The translations under genes and the position numbers were made by a program. Shown piece after piece: positions 56,008-64,000 of a stretch of DNA of 64,000 nucleotides. The notes under the pieces are model-generated. The model saw nothing but the letters and a program-made list of their open reading frames with translations, was not told where the DNA came from and made no database searches. The stretch is from NCBI RefSeq assembly GCF_000696185.1, contig NZ_KK853997.1:2561926-2625925 (forward strand). Reading direction: 5' to 3'. The stretch comes from Kitasatospora cheerisanensis KCTC 2395 (GTDB lineage Bacteria > Actinomycetota > Actinomycetes > Streptomycetales > Streptomycetaceae). The stretch's first letter is position 1. Each line of letters begins with the position of its first letter.

Positions 56008-57222
56008 GTGCCGGGGCGCGGCCGGATGACCACCGAGGAGCGCCGACTCGCCTCGGAGCGCGCCGAGTTGCGGGCCGCGACGCTGAAGCGGCTGGAGAAG
56101 TCGGCGGGCAAGCTGGCGTCCGCGGCGATCGCCCGGATGGACGATCAGCTGGCCTGGTACCGGCGGATGCCGCCGGAGCACCGCTCGTGGATCGGCCTGG
56201 TCGCGCAGGCGGGCATCGCGGCGTTCACCGAGTGGTACCGGCACCCGGAGGCGCCGCAGGCGATCTCCACCGACGTGTTCGGCACCGCCCCGCGGGAGTT
56301 GACCCGGGCGATCACGCTGCGGCAGACGGTGGAGCTGATCCGCACCACGATCGAGGTGATGGAGGAGGCCATCGAGGAGGTGGCCGCGCCCGGCGACGAG
56401 GCGGGCATGCGCGAGTCGGTGCTGGTCTACGCCCGGGAGATCGCGTTCGCCACGGCCCAGGTGTACGCGCAGGCCGCGGAGGCGCGCGGCGCGTGGGACG
56501 CCCGGCTGGAGGCGCTGGTCGTCAACTCGCTGCTCTCCGGGGACGCCGACGAGGGCGTGCTGTCCCGGGCGGCGGCGCTCGGCTGGGGCCAGCCGAGCCA
56601 GGTGCGGGTGGTGATGGGCAGCGCCCCGGACGGCGACAGCGAGCTGGTGGTGGAGGCCATCCGGCGGGCCGCCCGGTACGCCAAGCTGCACGTGCTGACG
56701 GGGGTGCTGGGCCGCCGCCTGGTGGTGGTGGTCGGCGGCGACAAGGAGCCGGTGCACGCCGCCCGGGCGCTGATCGGTCAGTTCGCGCCGGGTCCGGTGG
56801 TGGTCGGTCCGACGGTCGGCGACCTGCTGTCGGCGACGCGCTCGGCGCACGCCGCGGCGCAGGGGCTGAAGGCGTGCGCGGCGTGGCCGGACGCGCCGCG
56901 CCCGGTGCTCGCCGACGACCTGCTGCCCGAACGCGCCCTGGCGGGCGACGAGGTGGCGCGCCGTCAGCTGGTGGAGGAGATCTACACACCCTTGGAGGAG
57001 GCCGGTTCGGCACTCCTGGAGACGCTGAGTGTCTATCTGGAACAGGCGTCGTCCCTTGAGGGCGCCGCGCGGATGCTCTTCGTCCACCCGAACACCGTGC
57101 GCTACCGGCTGCGTCGTGTGACTGATGTCACCGGCTATGCTCCGTCGGACGTGCGTTCGGCGTTCACCCTGCGCATCGCCCTTGCCCTGGGGCGTCTCGG
57201 CTCCGGGCCTGATCAGGGCTGA
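56008..57222 (+). CDS. fasR: FasR, PucR-type activator of fatty acid synthesis genes
   Basis: 404 residues as given. N-terminal region (MTTEERRLASERAELRAATL) and helical regulator domain, then the PucR C-terminal HTH (about 340-395: LLETLSVYLEQASSLEGAAR, MLFVHPNTVRYRLRRVTDVT). The gene directly precedes fabD, as FasR does in Streptomyces coelicolor, where it binds the fabDHPF promoter; Rv2242 is the mycobacterial counterpart in position. GTG 55871 probably begins a longer protein (VPSASAKPDKASDRTSGEP) whose frame rejoins after one missing base in the C-rich run 55925-55936, giving about 450 residues. Confidence 0.88.
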   Translation: MPGRGRMTTEERRLASERAELRAATLKRLEKSAGKLASAAIARMDDQLAWYRRMPPEHRSWIGLVAQAGIAAFTEWYRHPEAPQAISTDVFGTAPRELTRAITLRQTVELIRTTIEVMEEAIEEVAAPGDEAGMRESVLVYAREIAFATAQVYAQAAEARGAWDARLEALVVNSLLSGDADEGVLSRAAALGWGQPSQVRVVMGSAPDGDSELVVEAIRRAARYAKLHVLTGVLGRRLVVVVGGDKEPVHAARALIGQFAPGPVVVGPTVGDLLSATRSAHAAAQGLKACAAWPDAPRPVLADDLLPERALAGDEVARRQLVEEIYTPLEEAGSALLETLSVYLEQASSLEGAARMLFVHPNTVRYRLRRVTDVTGYAPSDVRSAFTLRIALALGRLGSGPDQG

Positions 57223-57312
57223 CCGAACTGTAGGGAATCCACAATCCGGCGTGCTTTTCTTCGTCATCGTCGCCTACCCGCCCCACGGCGTCCGGCGAGA
57301 GAGGGTTGAACC

Positions 57313-58251
57313 GTGCTCGTTATCGTCGCCCCTGGACAGGGTGCCCAGACTCCCGGCTTCCTCAACCCCTGGCTCGAACTGGACGGCGCCGCCGACCGGC
57401 TGCGCCAGTGGTCGGCGGTGGCCGGCCTCGACCTGGTTCACGCCGGGACCGAGGCCTCCGAGGAGGAGATCAAGGACACCGCCGTCGCGCAGCCGCTGCT
57501 GGTGGCCGCCGGCCTGCTGACCGCGCACGCGCTGCTGCCGCAGGGCGTGCCCGGCTCGGTCGGCGCGGTGGCCGGCCACAGCGTGGGCGAGATCACCGCC
57601 GCGGCGCTGGCCGGGGTGCTCTCCGAGCAGGACGCGCTGACCTTCGTCCGCGAGCGCAGCCTCGGCATGGCGGAGGCCGCCGCGGCCACCGCGACCGGCA
57701 TGGCGGCGCTGCTCGGCGGCGACCCGGAGGCGGTCGCCGAGAAGCTCGCCGCGCACGGCGTGACCGCGGCGAACAACAACGGCGGCGGCCAGATCGTCGC
57801 GGCCGGCACGCTGGAGCAGCTGGCCGCGCTGAAGGCGGACCCGCCGGCCGGCGCGCGGCTGATCCCGCTGAAGGTCGCCGGCGCCTTCCACACCGCGCAC
57901 ATGGCACCGGGCGTGGAGCGGCTGGAGAAGCTGGCGCCGACGCTGACCGCGGCCGACCCGGCGGTGGCGTACGTGTCCAACAAGGACGGCGAGGTGGTCG
58001 GCAACGGCGCCGAGGTGCTGGCCCGTCTGGTCTCGCAGGTGTCCAACCCGGTCCGCTGGGACCTGTGCATGGAGACCCTGCAGCAGCTGGGCGCGACCGC
58101 CGTGATCGAGCTGTCCCCCGCCGGAACCCTCACCAACCTGGTCAAGCGGAACGTCAAGGGCGTCGCCACGCTGGCCCTGAAGTCCCCCGCCGATCTCGAC
58201 CGGGCCCGCGAGCTCGTGGCCGAGCACGGCAGCCAGGAGAAGTCCGCATGA
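57313..58251 (+). CDS. fabD: Malonyl CoA-acyl carrier protein transacylase
   Basis: 312 residues, GTG 57313 with GAGAGAGG upstream. It loads malonyl from CoA onto ACP. Active site VAGHSVGEITAAAL with nucleophile Ser90; the N-terminal LVIVAPGQGAQTPGF and GAFHTAHMAP with the partner His are the family motifs. First gene of the fab operon; its stop overlaps the fabH start (ATGA). The 90 bp between fasR and fabD, with the lower-GC stretch around TGTAGGGAATCCACAATCC, should hold the promoter and FasR site. Confidence 0.97.
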   Translation: MLVIVAPGQGAQTPGFLNPWLELDGAADRLRQWSAVAGLDLVHAGTEASEEEIKDTAVAQPLLVAAGLLTAHALLPQGVPGSVGAVAGHSVGEITAAALAGVLSEQDALTFVRERSLGMAEAAAATATGMAALLGGDPEAVAEKLAAHGVTAANNNGGGQIVAAGTLEQLAALKADPPAGARLIPLKVAGAFHTAHMAPGVERLEKLAPTLTAADPAVAYVSNKDGEVVGNGAEVLARLVSQVSNPVRWDLCMETLQQLGATAVIELSPAGTLTNLVKRNVKGVATLALKSPADLDRARELVAEHGSQEKSA

Positions 58252-59276
58252 GCGTCACCATCAGGCCGGCCACCGGCGCCCAGTTCTCGCGCATCCACGG
58301 GGTCGGCGGCTACCGTCCGACCCGGGTGATCCCGAACTCCGAGGTGCTGAACTGGATCGACTCCTCGGACGAGTGGATCCGCACCCGGTCGGGCATCGCC
58401 GAGCGCCGCTGGGCGGGCCCGGAGGAGAGCGTCGCCGAGATGTCGGTGCAGGCGGCCGGCAAGGCGATCGCGATGTCCGGGATCGCTCCGGAGCAGATCG
58501 GCGGGGTGATCGTCGCCACCGTCTCGCACCTGAAGCAGACCCCGGCGATCGCCACCGAGATCGCCCAGCGGCTCGGCTGCGGCACCGCCCCGGCGTTCGA
58601 CATCTCCGCCGCCTGCGCGGGCTTCGGCTACGGCCTGAGCCTGGCCGACGGCATGGTGCGCGGCGGCAGCGCCGAGTACGTGCTGGTGATCGGCGTGGAG
58701 CGGCTCTCCGACCTGACCGACAAGTCGGACCGCTCGACCGCGTTCATCTTCGGCGACGGCGCGGGCGCGGCGATCGTCGGCCCGTCGGACACCCCCGGCA
58801 TCGGCAAGGTGATCTGGGGTTCGGACGGCTCGCAGTCCGAGGTGATCTCGCAGACCCAGGCCTGGGACACCGCCTTCGCCAAGCCGGACGCCGTCAACGG
58901 CGCCGGTGAGGAGACCAAGTGGCCGGCGCTGCGGATGGAGGGCCAGACGGTCTTCCGCTGGGCCGTGTACGACATGGCGAAGGTCGCCCAGCAGGCGCTG
59001 GACGCGGCCGGGATCACCGCCGACCAGCTCGGCGCGTTCATCCCGCACCAGGCCAACATGCGCATCATCGACTCCATGATCAAGGCGCTGAAGCTGCCCG
59101 CCGAGGTTCCGGTGGCCCGCGACATCGTCGAGACCGGCAACACCTCGGCCGCGTCCATTCCGCTCGCCATGGAGCGGATGCTGGAGCGCGGCCAGGCGAA
59201 GAGCGGCGACCTGGCGCTGATCATCGGCTTCGGGGCCGGTCTGGTCTACGCCGCGGCAGTCGTTACGCTCCCCTAG
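58248..59276 (+). CDS. fabH: Beta-ketoacyl-ACP synthase III
   Basis: 342 residues. It condenses acyl-CoA primers (branched or straight) with malonyl-ACP to begin fatty acid synthesis. Catalytic triad Cys123 (DISAACAGFGYG), His267 (FIPHQANMRI), Asn298 (ETGNTSAASIP); TRSGIAERRWAGPE is the CoA/arginine region. ATG 58248 overlaps the fabD stop. Second gene of the fasR-activated operon. Choice of primer (isobutyryl, acetyl) cannot be read reliably here. Confidence 0.97.
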   Translation: MSVTIRPATGAQFSRIHGVGGYRPTRVIPNSEVLNWIDSSDEWIRTRSGIAERRWAGPEESVAEMSVQAAGKAIAMSGIAPEQIGGVIVATVSHLKQTPAIATEIAQRLGCGTAPAFDISAACAGFGYGLSLADGMVRGGSAEYVLVIGVERLSDLTDKSDRSTAFIFGDGAGAAIVGPSDTPGIGKVIWGSDGSQSEVISQTQAWDTAFAKPDAVNGAGEETKWPALRMEGQTVFRWAVYDMAKVAQQALDAAGITADQLGAFIPHQANMRIIDSMIKALKLPAEVPVARDIVETGNTSAASIPLAMERMLERGQAKSGDLALIIGFGAGLVYAAAVVTLP

Positions 59277-59359
59277 GCGTTTTTTCTCCGCACCACCCAA
59301 TGAAACCCGCGGCGGTCCACCGGGCCGCACGCTCTCAACACCGAAGAGGAGCAGCCGAT

Positions 59360-59602
59360 ATGGCTACCCGCGAAGAGGTTCTCGAAGGTCTCGCCGAGAT
59401 CGTGAACGAGATCGCCGGCATTCCGGTCGAGGACGTCGCGCTCGACAAGTCCTTCACCGACGACCTGGACGTCGACTCGCTCTCCATGGTCGAGGTCGTC
59501 GTCGCCGCCGAGGAGCGCTTCGGCGCGAAGATCCCGGACGACGAGGTCAAGAACCTGAAGACCGTCGGCGACGCCGTGGACTTCATCGTCGCCAACGTCT
59601 GA
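59360..59602 (+). CDS. acpP: Acyl carrier protein
   Basis: 80-residue acidic four-helix protein carrying growing acyl chains on phosphopantetheine attached to Ser40 in DLDVDSLSMVE. ATG 59360 with AGAGGAGCAG upstream. Typical primary-metabolism ACP, between fabH and fabF in the fab operon (83 and 111 bp gaps). Activation needs a phosphopantetheinyl transferase such as AcpS, or the Sfp-type gene at 10527. Confidence 0.97.
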   Translation: MATREEVLEGLAEIVNEIAGIPVEDVALDKSFTDDLDVDSLSMVEVVVAAEERFGAKIPDDEVKNLKTVGDAVDFIVANV

Positions 59603-59713
59603 CCTGGCGTCAGGCTGCCGGTCGGGGCGCGCCCGTCGCGCCCCGACCGTCCCCCTTTCCCCCGGCTCGTCCGGCCCTCCGCCCAAAGCTCAACGTGAGA
59701 GAAGAAGCAACCA

Positions 59714-60982
<1,269 letters not shown>

Positions 60983-61006
60983 GACCCGCGCACGCACAAC
61001 TGCGCG

Positions 61007-61039
61007 CCGGCCCGGCACTCTGATCGAGTGTCGGGCCGG
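61007..61039. terminator. Terminator after fabF
   Basis: CCGGCCCGGCACTC (61007-61020) pairs with GAGTGTCGGGCCGG (61026-61039), one G-U pair, loop TGATC. Confidence 0.85.
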
Positions 61040-61096
61040 TCCCGTGTGCGGCCTGTCGCCGTTCGGGCCGGTCCCGCGTTCGACCTGGCCCAGTGG

Positions 61097-61156
61097 GCGG
61101 GCCGACCCCCTGTGCGGGCCGACCCCCTGTGCGGGCCGGCCCCCTGTGCGGGCCGG
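61097..61156. repeat. 17-bp tandem repeat, about 3.5 copies
   Basis: GCGGGCCGACCCCCTGT repeats at 61097, 61114, 61131 and 61148 (last partial), with A to G changes at the ninth base in the later copies. It ends one base before the stop of the DUF3145 gene, in its 3' untranslated region. Degenerate relatives continue upstream (GGGCCGGTCCCG words). Confidence 0.85.
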
Positions 61157-61651
61157 TCACACCACCTGGTGGAGCCAGCGCACCGGTGCGCCCTCCCCGG
61201 CGTACCGGAACGGCTCCAGCTCGTCGTCCCACGGCTTGCCGAGCAGCCGGCCGATCTCGGTCTCCAGGTCGCTGCCCTCGCTGCGGGCGCGCAGCAGCAC
61301 GGCGCGCAGCCGGTCCTCGGGGATCAGGATGTCGCCGTGGATGCCGGTGACGGCGTGGAAGATGCCGAGGCCGGGCGTGGAGGAGTACCGCTCGCCCTCG
61401 GCCGTGGCGCAGGGCTCGCTGGTCACCTCGTAGCGCATCAACTGCCAGCCGCGCAGCGCGGAGGCGAGCTTGGAGGCGGTGCCGGGCTCTCCCTGCCAGG
61501 AGAGTTCGGACCGCCAGTGGCCGGGCGCGGCGGGCTGCCGGATCCAGTCGAGGTTGACCCGCACGCCGAGGACGCCCGCCACCGCCCACTCGACGTGCGG
61601 GCACAGCGCGCGTGGCGCGGAGTGGATGTAGAGCACACCACGTGTCGTCAC
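61157..61651 (-). CDS. DUF3145 family protein
   Basis: 164 residues from GTG 61651 with GGAGG upstream (VTTRGVLYIHSAPRALCPHV). Conserved blocks: EWAVAGVLGVRVNLDWIRQP, GLGIFHAVTGIHGDILIPED, GSDLETEIGRLLGKPWDDEL and APVRWLHQVV. Found in actinobacteria, often beside fabF as here. No catalytic motif identified; function unknown. Converges on fabF, with the tandem repeat in its 3' region. Confidence 0.92.
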   Translation of the reverse strand: MTTRGVLYIHSAPRALCPHVEWAVAGVLGVRVNLDWIRQPAAPGHWRSELSWQGEPGTASKLASALRGWQLMRYEVTSEPCATAEGERYSSTPGLGIFHAVTGIHGDILIPEDRLRAVLLRARSEGSDLETEIGRLLGKPWDDELEPFRYAGEGAPVRWLHQVV

Positions 61652-61954
61652 CGGGACCTCCTGGCTGTGGACGAGGGTCGCCTTCCCCAGCTGCCTCGCG
61701 CCGTCGCCGGTAGGTACTGACCAGTGGCTACCCCGTGACGCTCAACTTATTCGACATTAGGTCATCAAATCGAGCAAAACGGACAAGCTTTCACTCCATG
61801 CTAGTCGGTTCCCCCGGGAGGTCTACCCTCACAGCGCCCACCTCCCCCGAACGGACCTAAACGCGCGCCCCCTCCGGATCGCGCTTCCGGCGGGGGCGGG
61901 TTGACGGATCGGCAGCCGACGCAGCGTCAGTTCGGTGCGCCGGACCGCCCGTTC
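61652..61954. other. Intergenic region upstream of DUF3145
   Basis: 303 bp. The part near 61740-61800 is unusually AT-rich for this window and likely holds the DUF3145 promoter; the part near 61866-61898 holds the terminator of the oxidoreductase gene. No supported gene. Confidence 0.6.
61866..61898 (-). terminator. Terminator after oxidoreductase gene
   Basis: Minus-strand arms CGCCCCCGCCGG / CCGGAGGGGGCG (61887-61898 and 61866-61877, one mismatch), followed by GCGTTTAGG. Confidence 0.75.
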
Positions 61955-62974
61955 TCAGACCTGGACGACCATCTTCCCGGTGTTGGCGCCGCGCAGCAGT
62001 CCGATGAACGCCTCCGCGGCGTTCTCGACGCCTTCGACCACGGTCTCGTCGTAGCGCAGCGAGCCGTCCCGCAGCCAGCCGCCGACCTCCTCCAGGAACC
62101 GTCCGCGCAGCGCGCCGTGGTCGCCGACCAGCATGCCCTGCAGGCGCAGCCGCTTGCCGATGGCCAGCGCCAGGTTGCGCGGCGCGGCCGGGGCGGAGGT
62201 GTCGTTGTACTGGGCGATCGCCCCGCACATGGCGACCCGGCCGTGCACGTGCAGGGCGCCGATCGCGGCCTCCAGGTGCTCGCCGCCGACGTTGTCGAAG
62301 TAGACGTCGATGCCGTCGGGGGCGACCTCCGCGAGCAGGTCGGCGACCGGGCCGTCCTTGTAGTTGAAGGCGGCGTCGAAGCCGTAGTCGTCGACCAGGG
62401 TGGCGACCTTCTCGGCGGAGCCGGCCGAGCCGACCACCCGCTTCGCGCCCTTCAGCCGGGCGATCTGGCCGACCAGCGAGCCGACGGCTCCGGCCGCGCC
62501 GGAGACGAACACGCTGTCGCCCTCCTGGAACGAGGCGACCTCCAGCAGTCCGGCGTACGCGGTCAGGCCGGGCATGCCGAGCACGCCCAGGTAGGCCGAG
62601 AGCGGGGCGAGTTCGGGGTCGACCTTGACGGCGTGCGCCGCGTCCAGGGTGGCGTACTCGCGCCAGCCGAGACCGTGCAGCACCGCGTCTCCGACCTCGA
62701 AGCCCTCGGCGCGGGAGGCGACCACGTGGCCGACCGCGCCGCCGTCCATCGGTGCCCCGAGCGCGTACGGCGGGACGTAGGACTTCACGTCGTTCATCCG
62801 CCCGCGCATGTACGGGTCGACGGACAGGTACGCGTTGCGCACGGTGATCTCACCCGGGCCGGGCTGCCGGACGGGGGCCTCGACCAGGGCGAAGTCGGCG
62901 GGAACGGGCCAGCCCTGCGGGCGGGCGGCCAGGTGCCATTCGCGGCCGGTCGCGGGAAGGTCCTGCTCTGCCAT
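61955..62974 (-). CDS. NADP-dependent oxidoreductase (MDR family, 2-alkenal/prostaglandin reductase type)
   Basis: 339 residues from ATG 62974 with GGAG upstream. Zinc-free medium-chain reductase: SVDPYMRGRMNDVKSYVPPY is the group signature, and the NADP fold has SGAAGAVGSLVGQIARLKGA (AxxGxxG). PGEITVRNAYLSVDP and VYFDNVGGEHLEAAI also match. Such enzymes reduce enones and alkenals, giving protection against reactive carbonyls. Divergent from a MarR gene, with two matching operator repeats between. Confidence 0.93.
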   Translation of the reverse strand: MAEQDLPATGREWHLAARPQGWPVPADFALVEAPVRQPGPGEITVRNAYLSVDPYMRGRMNDVKSYVPPYALGAPMDGGAVGHVVASRAEGFEVGDAVLHGLGWREYATLDAAHAVKVDPELAPLSAYLGVLGMPGLTAYAGLLEVASFQEGDSVFVSGAAGAVGSLVGQIARLKGAKRVVGSAGSAEKVATLVDDYGFDAAFNYKDGPVADLLAEVAPDGIDVYFDNVGGEHLEAAIGALHVHGRVAMCGAIAQYNDTSAPAAPRNLALAIGKRLRLQGMLVGDHGALRGRFLEEVGGWLRDGSLRYDETVVEGVENAAEAFIGLLRGANTGKMVVQV

Positions 62975-62992
62975 CACACTCTCCTTCTCAGC

Positions 62993-63005
62993 CTGAAACA
63001 TTCAG
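62993..63005. promoter_or_regulatory. MarR operator copy 1
   Basis: CTGAA-ACA-TTCAG, perfect inverted repeat containing TGAAACATTCA, in the 94 bp between the oxidoreductase and MarR genes. Confidence 0.7.
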
Positions 63006-63025
63006 TAGCTCAAGTAATCCTGTGG

Positions 63026-63038
63026 ATGAAAGGTTCAT
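63026..63038. promoter_or_regulatory. MarR operator copy 2
   Basis: ATGAA-AGG-TTCAT, perfect inverted repeat containing TGAAAGGTTCA. With copy 1 it defines TGAAANNTTCA; centres are 33 bp apart, about three helical turns. Confidence 0.7.
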
Positions 63039-63068
63039 GTTGTCAACTGTTCAGGTAGACTCGACGGT

Positions 63069-63527
63069 ATGGAGCAGGTCACGGAGCAGGCACCCGTCCC
63101 CACCGCCGACCCGATCACCGTGGAGGTCGTCGACCTCATGGCGCGTCTGGTCGCCCTCTTCCACCGCGAGTACGAGGAGGCCGCCGCCGCCCGCTCGCTG
63201 ACCGGTGCGCAGGCCAAGGTGCTGGCGCTGCTGCGGCGCGGCCCGATGCCGATGCGGCACATCGCGCAGACCCTCTCCTGCGAGCCGTCCAACATCACCG
63301 GCATCGTCGACCGGCTGGAGAACCGCGGGTTCGTCACCCGCGAGTCCGACCCGCAGGACCGCCGGGTGAAGCTGGTGGTCGCCACCGACTCGGGGCTGTC
63401 CGCCTCCTCGGAGCTCCGCGAGTCGCTGAACTTCGCCCGCGAACCGCTGGCCGCGCTGGACGCCCCCGAGCGGGCCCAACTCCGGGACCTGCTACGGCGG
63501 ATGCTCGATTCATCCGCCCCCGACTGA
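63069..63527 (+). CDS. MarR family regulator of the oxidoreductase
   Basis: 152 residues from ATG 63069. Winged HTH (about 44-100: SLTGAQAKVLALLRRGPMPM, RHIAQTLSCEPSNITGIVDR, LENRGFVTRESDPQDRRVKL) with the DxR wing. Typical MarR size. One cysteine (Cys72 region, TLSCEPSN) could sense oxidants or electrophiles, in line with the neighbouring reductase (inference). Two operator repeats precede it. It probably represses itself and the divergent reductase. Confidence 0.93.
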   Translation: MEQVTEQAPVPTADPITVEVVDLMARLVALFHREYEEAAAARSLTGAQAKVLALLRRGPMPMRHIAQTLSCEPSNITGIVDRLENRGFVTRESDPQDRRVKLVVATDSGLSASSELRESLNFAREPLAALDAPERAQLRDLLRRMLDSSAPD

Positions 63528-63549
63528 TCCTCCGTCGGGCCGCCGGCCG

Positions 63550-63580
63550 GGCCCTCGGACCGGACCCCGGTTCGAGGGCC
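63550..63580. terminator. Terminator after MarR
   Basis: GGCCCTCG (63550-63557) pairs with CGAGGGCC (63573-63580) around an inner ACCGG/CCGGT helix, followed by GGAAAATC. Confidence 0.65.
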
Positions 63581-63599
63581 GGAAAATCTCTCGGAAATG

Positions 63600-63618
63600 A
63601 TGGTTCGCCTGTAACCAT
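63600..63618. promoter_or_regulatory. Palindrome upstream of LCP gene
   Basis: ATGGTT-CGCCTGT-AACCAT, perfect 6-bp arms, 116 bp before the LCP start in a lower-GC stretch. Candidate operator or promoter element. Confidence 0.45.
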
Positions 63619-63733
63619 TCCGGCCACCGCGCCGTCTAAGTGGTGACGAACGCCCCGTCCGCAGTGTCGCGCGCGGGGCAAGTGCCTGCCCTCGGGCACC
63701 AGTTCCCGTTGCGCGCAGAGAGATCCCGGACCG

Positions 63734-64000
63734 ATGACCGACGCCACGCAGAGCACGACCGCGGCCCCGTCCCGTGGCAGCAGAGGCCGACGAATAGCCA
63801 GGAGTCTCGGGGCGACCGCCGCCGTCATGGTGGTCCTCGCCGCGGGACTCGGCGCCTGGTACTACCAGCGGCTCGACCACAACATCACGACCTTCGCCCC
63901 GGAAGGCATCGCGTCCAGCCGCCCGCCGGCCGGACCGACCGCGCCCACCGGCGGACGACCCGTCAACATCCTGCTGCTCGGCTCCGACACCCGCAGCGAC
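63734..64000 (+). CDS. LytR-CpsA-Psr (LCP) family protein, 3' end outside window
   Basis: First 89 residues of a membrane-anchored phosphotransferase that joins wall polymers (teichoic acids, glycopolymers) to peptidoglycan. Cytoplasmic tail with basic residues (SRGSRGRRIARSLGA), one transmembrane helix (TAAVMVVLAAGLGAWYY), then an extracellular linker and the start of the LCP domain, PVNILLLGSDTRSD, whose G-S-D-T-R is the conserved opening motif. ATG 63734. The rest of the gene is not in the window. Confidence 0.9.
   Translation, partial: MTDATQSTTAAPSRGSRGRRIARSLGATAAVMVVLAAGLGAWYYQRLDHNITTFAPEGIASSRPPAGPTAPTGGRPVNILLLGSDTRSD

Noticed and set aside
61097..61156. Possible CRISPR array
   Set aside because: Repeats are contiguous with no spacers and only 17 bp long; no cas gene in the window. 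Kept as a tandem repeat.

Overview
The window is high-GC actinobacterial DNA with strong third-position G/C bias, frequent GTG starts, AGGAGG-type ribosome sites and long GC-rich terminator hairpins. Gene content and order point to the family Streptomycetaceae (Streptomyces or Kitasatospora-like). The order fasR-fabD-fabH-acpP-fabF-DUF3145, and aceE next to DUF3052 and an AhpE-type peroxiredoxin, is the conserved actinobacterial arrangement; from memory it is shared with Streptomyces coelicolor and in part with Mycobacterium tuberculosis.

Layout. 1-5.8 kb: a partial MFS exporter with a divergent MarR regulator, a secreted GH18 chitinase with a DasR-like operator, a lipoprotein, DoxX, a broken barstar-like gene and MarC. 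5.8-8.5 kb: kynurenine module (Lrp/AsnC regulator divergent from tryptophan 2,3-dioxygenase-kynureninase). 8.6-25.9 kb: mixed accessory metabolism: a His-rich sortase-anchored surface protein, Sfp-type PPTase, IMPase-like protein with a tandem Lrp regulator, AidB-type acyl-CoA dehydrogenase with TetR, aldehyde dehydrogenase with TetR, secreted trypsin-like protease, TetR with two small membrane proteins, APC permease, a BAHD-type acyltransferase, CYTH and flavoprotein genes. 26.05 kb: tRNA-Val(UAC). 27.6-39.1 kb: a Ter stress-response island (HAD, StiP/PELOTA, PRTase-TRSP, HpcH/HpaI aldolase, four TerD-family proteins, DUF2637 membrane protein, DUF475/TerC protein). 39.2-43.5 kb: peroxiredoxin, DUF3052 and aceE. 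43.6-55.8 kb: a second accessory block (DHA2 exporter with TetR, NarL-type two-component pair, two DUF1023 hydrolases around a membrane acyltransferase, YjbR protein, aldo/keto reductase with MerR, serine hydrolase, pirin). 56-61.7 kb: the type II fatty acid synthase cluster with its FasR/PucR regulator and DUF3145. 62-64 kb: an oxidoreductase divergent from MarR, and the start of a LytR-CpsA-Psr protein.

How the genes fit together. AceE makes acetyl-CoA for the FabD/FabH/ACP/FabF system, which FasR activates. The StiP, PRTase-TRSP, HAD and aldolase genes match the biosynthetic arm predicted computationally for Ter systems (a nucleoside-like metabolite), and the TerD/TerC-like genes match the sensor/membrane arm. 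Many accessory enzymes or pumps sit next to their own MarR, TetR, MerR or Lrp regulator, and clear inverted repeats mark several likely operators.

Quality caution. Seven genes are interrupted in a way that nine single missing bases in G/C-rich runs would repair exactly (barstar x2, tryptophan dioxygenase, FmdB, StiP, TerD with GYGYP tail x2, first DUF1023 hydrolase, FasR N-terminus). All are losses of one base, which looks more like homopolymer under-calling in the sequence than biology. No insertion sequence, CRISPR array, rRNA or clear riboswitch was seen.
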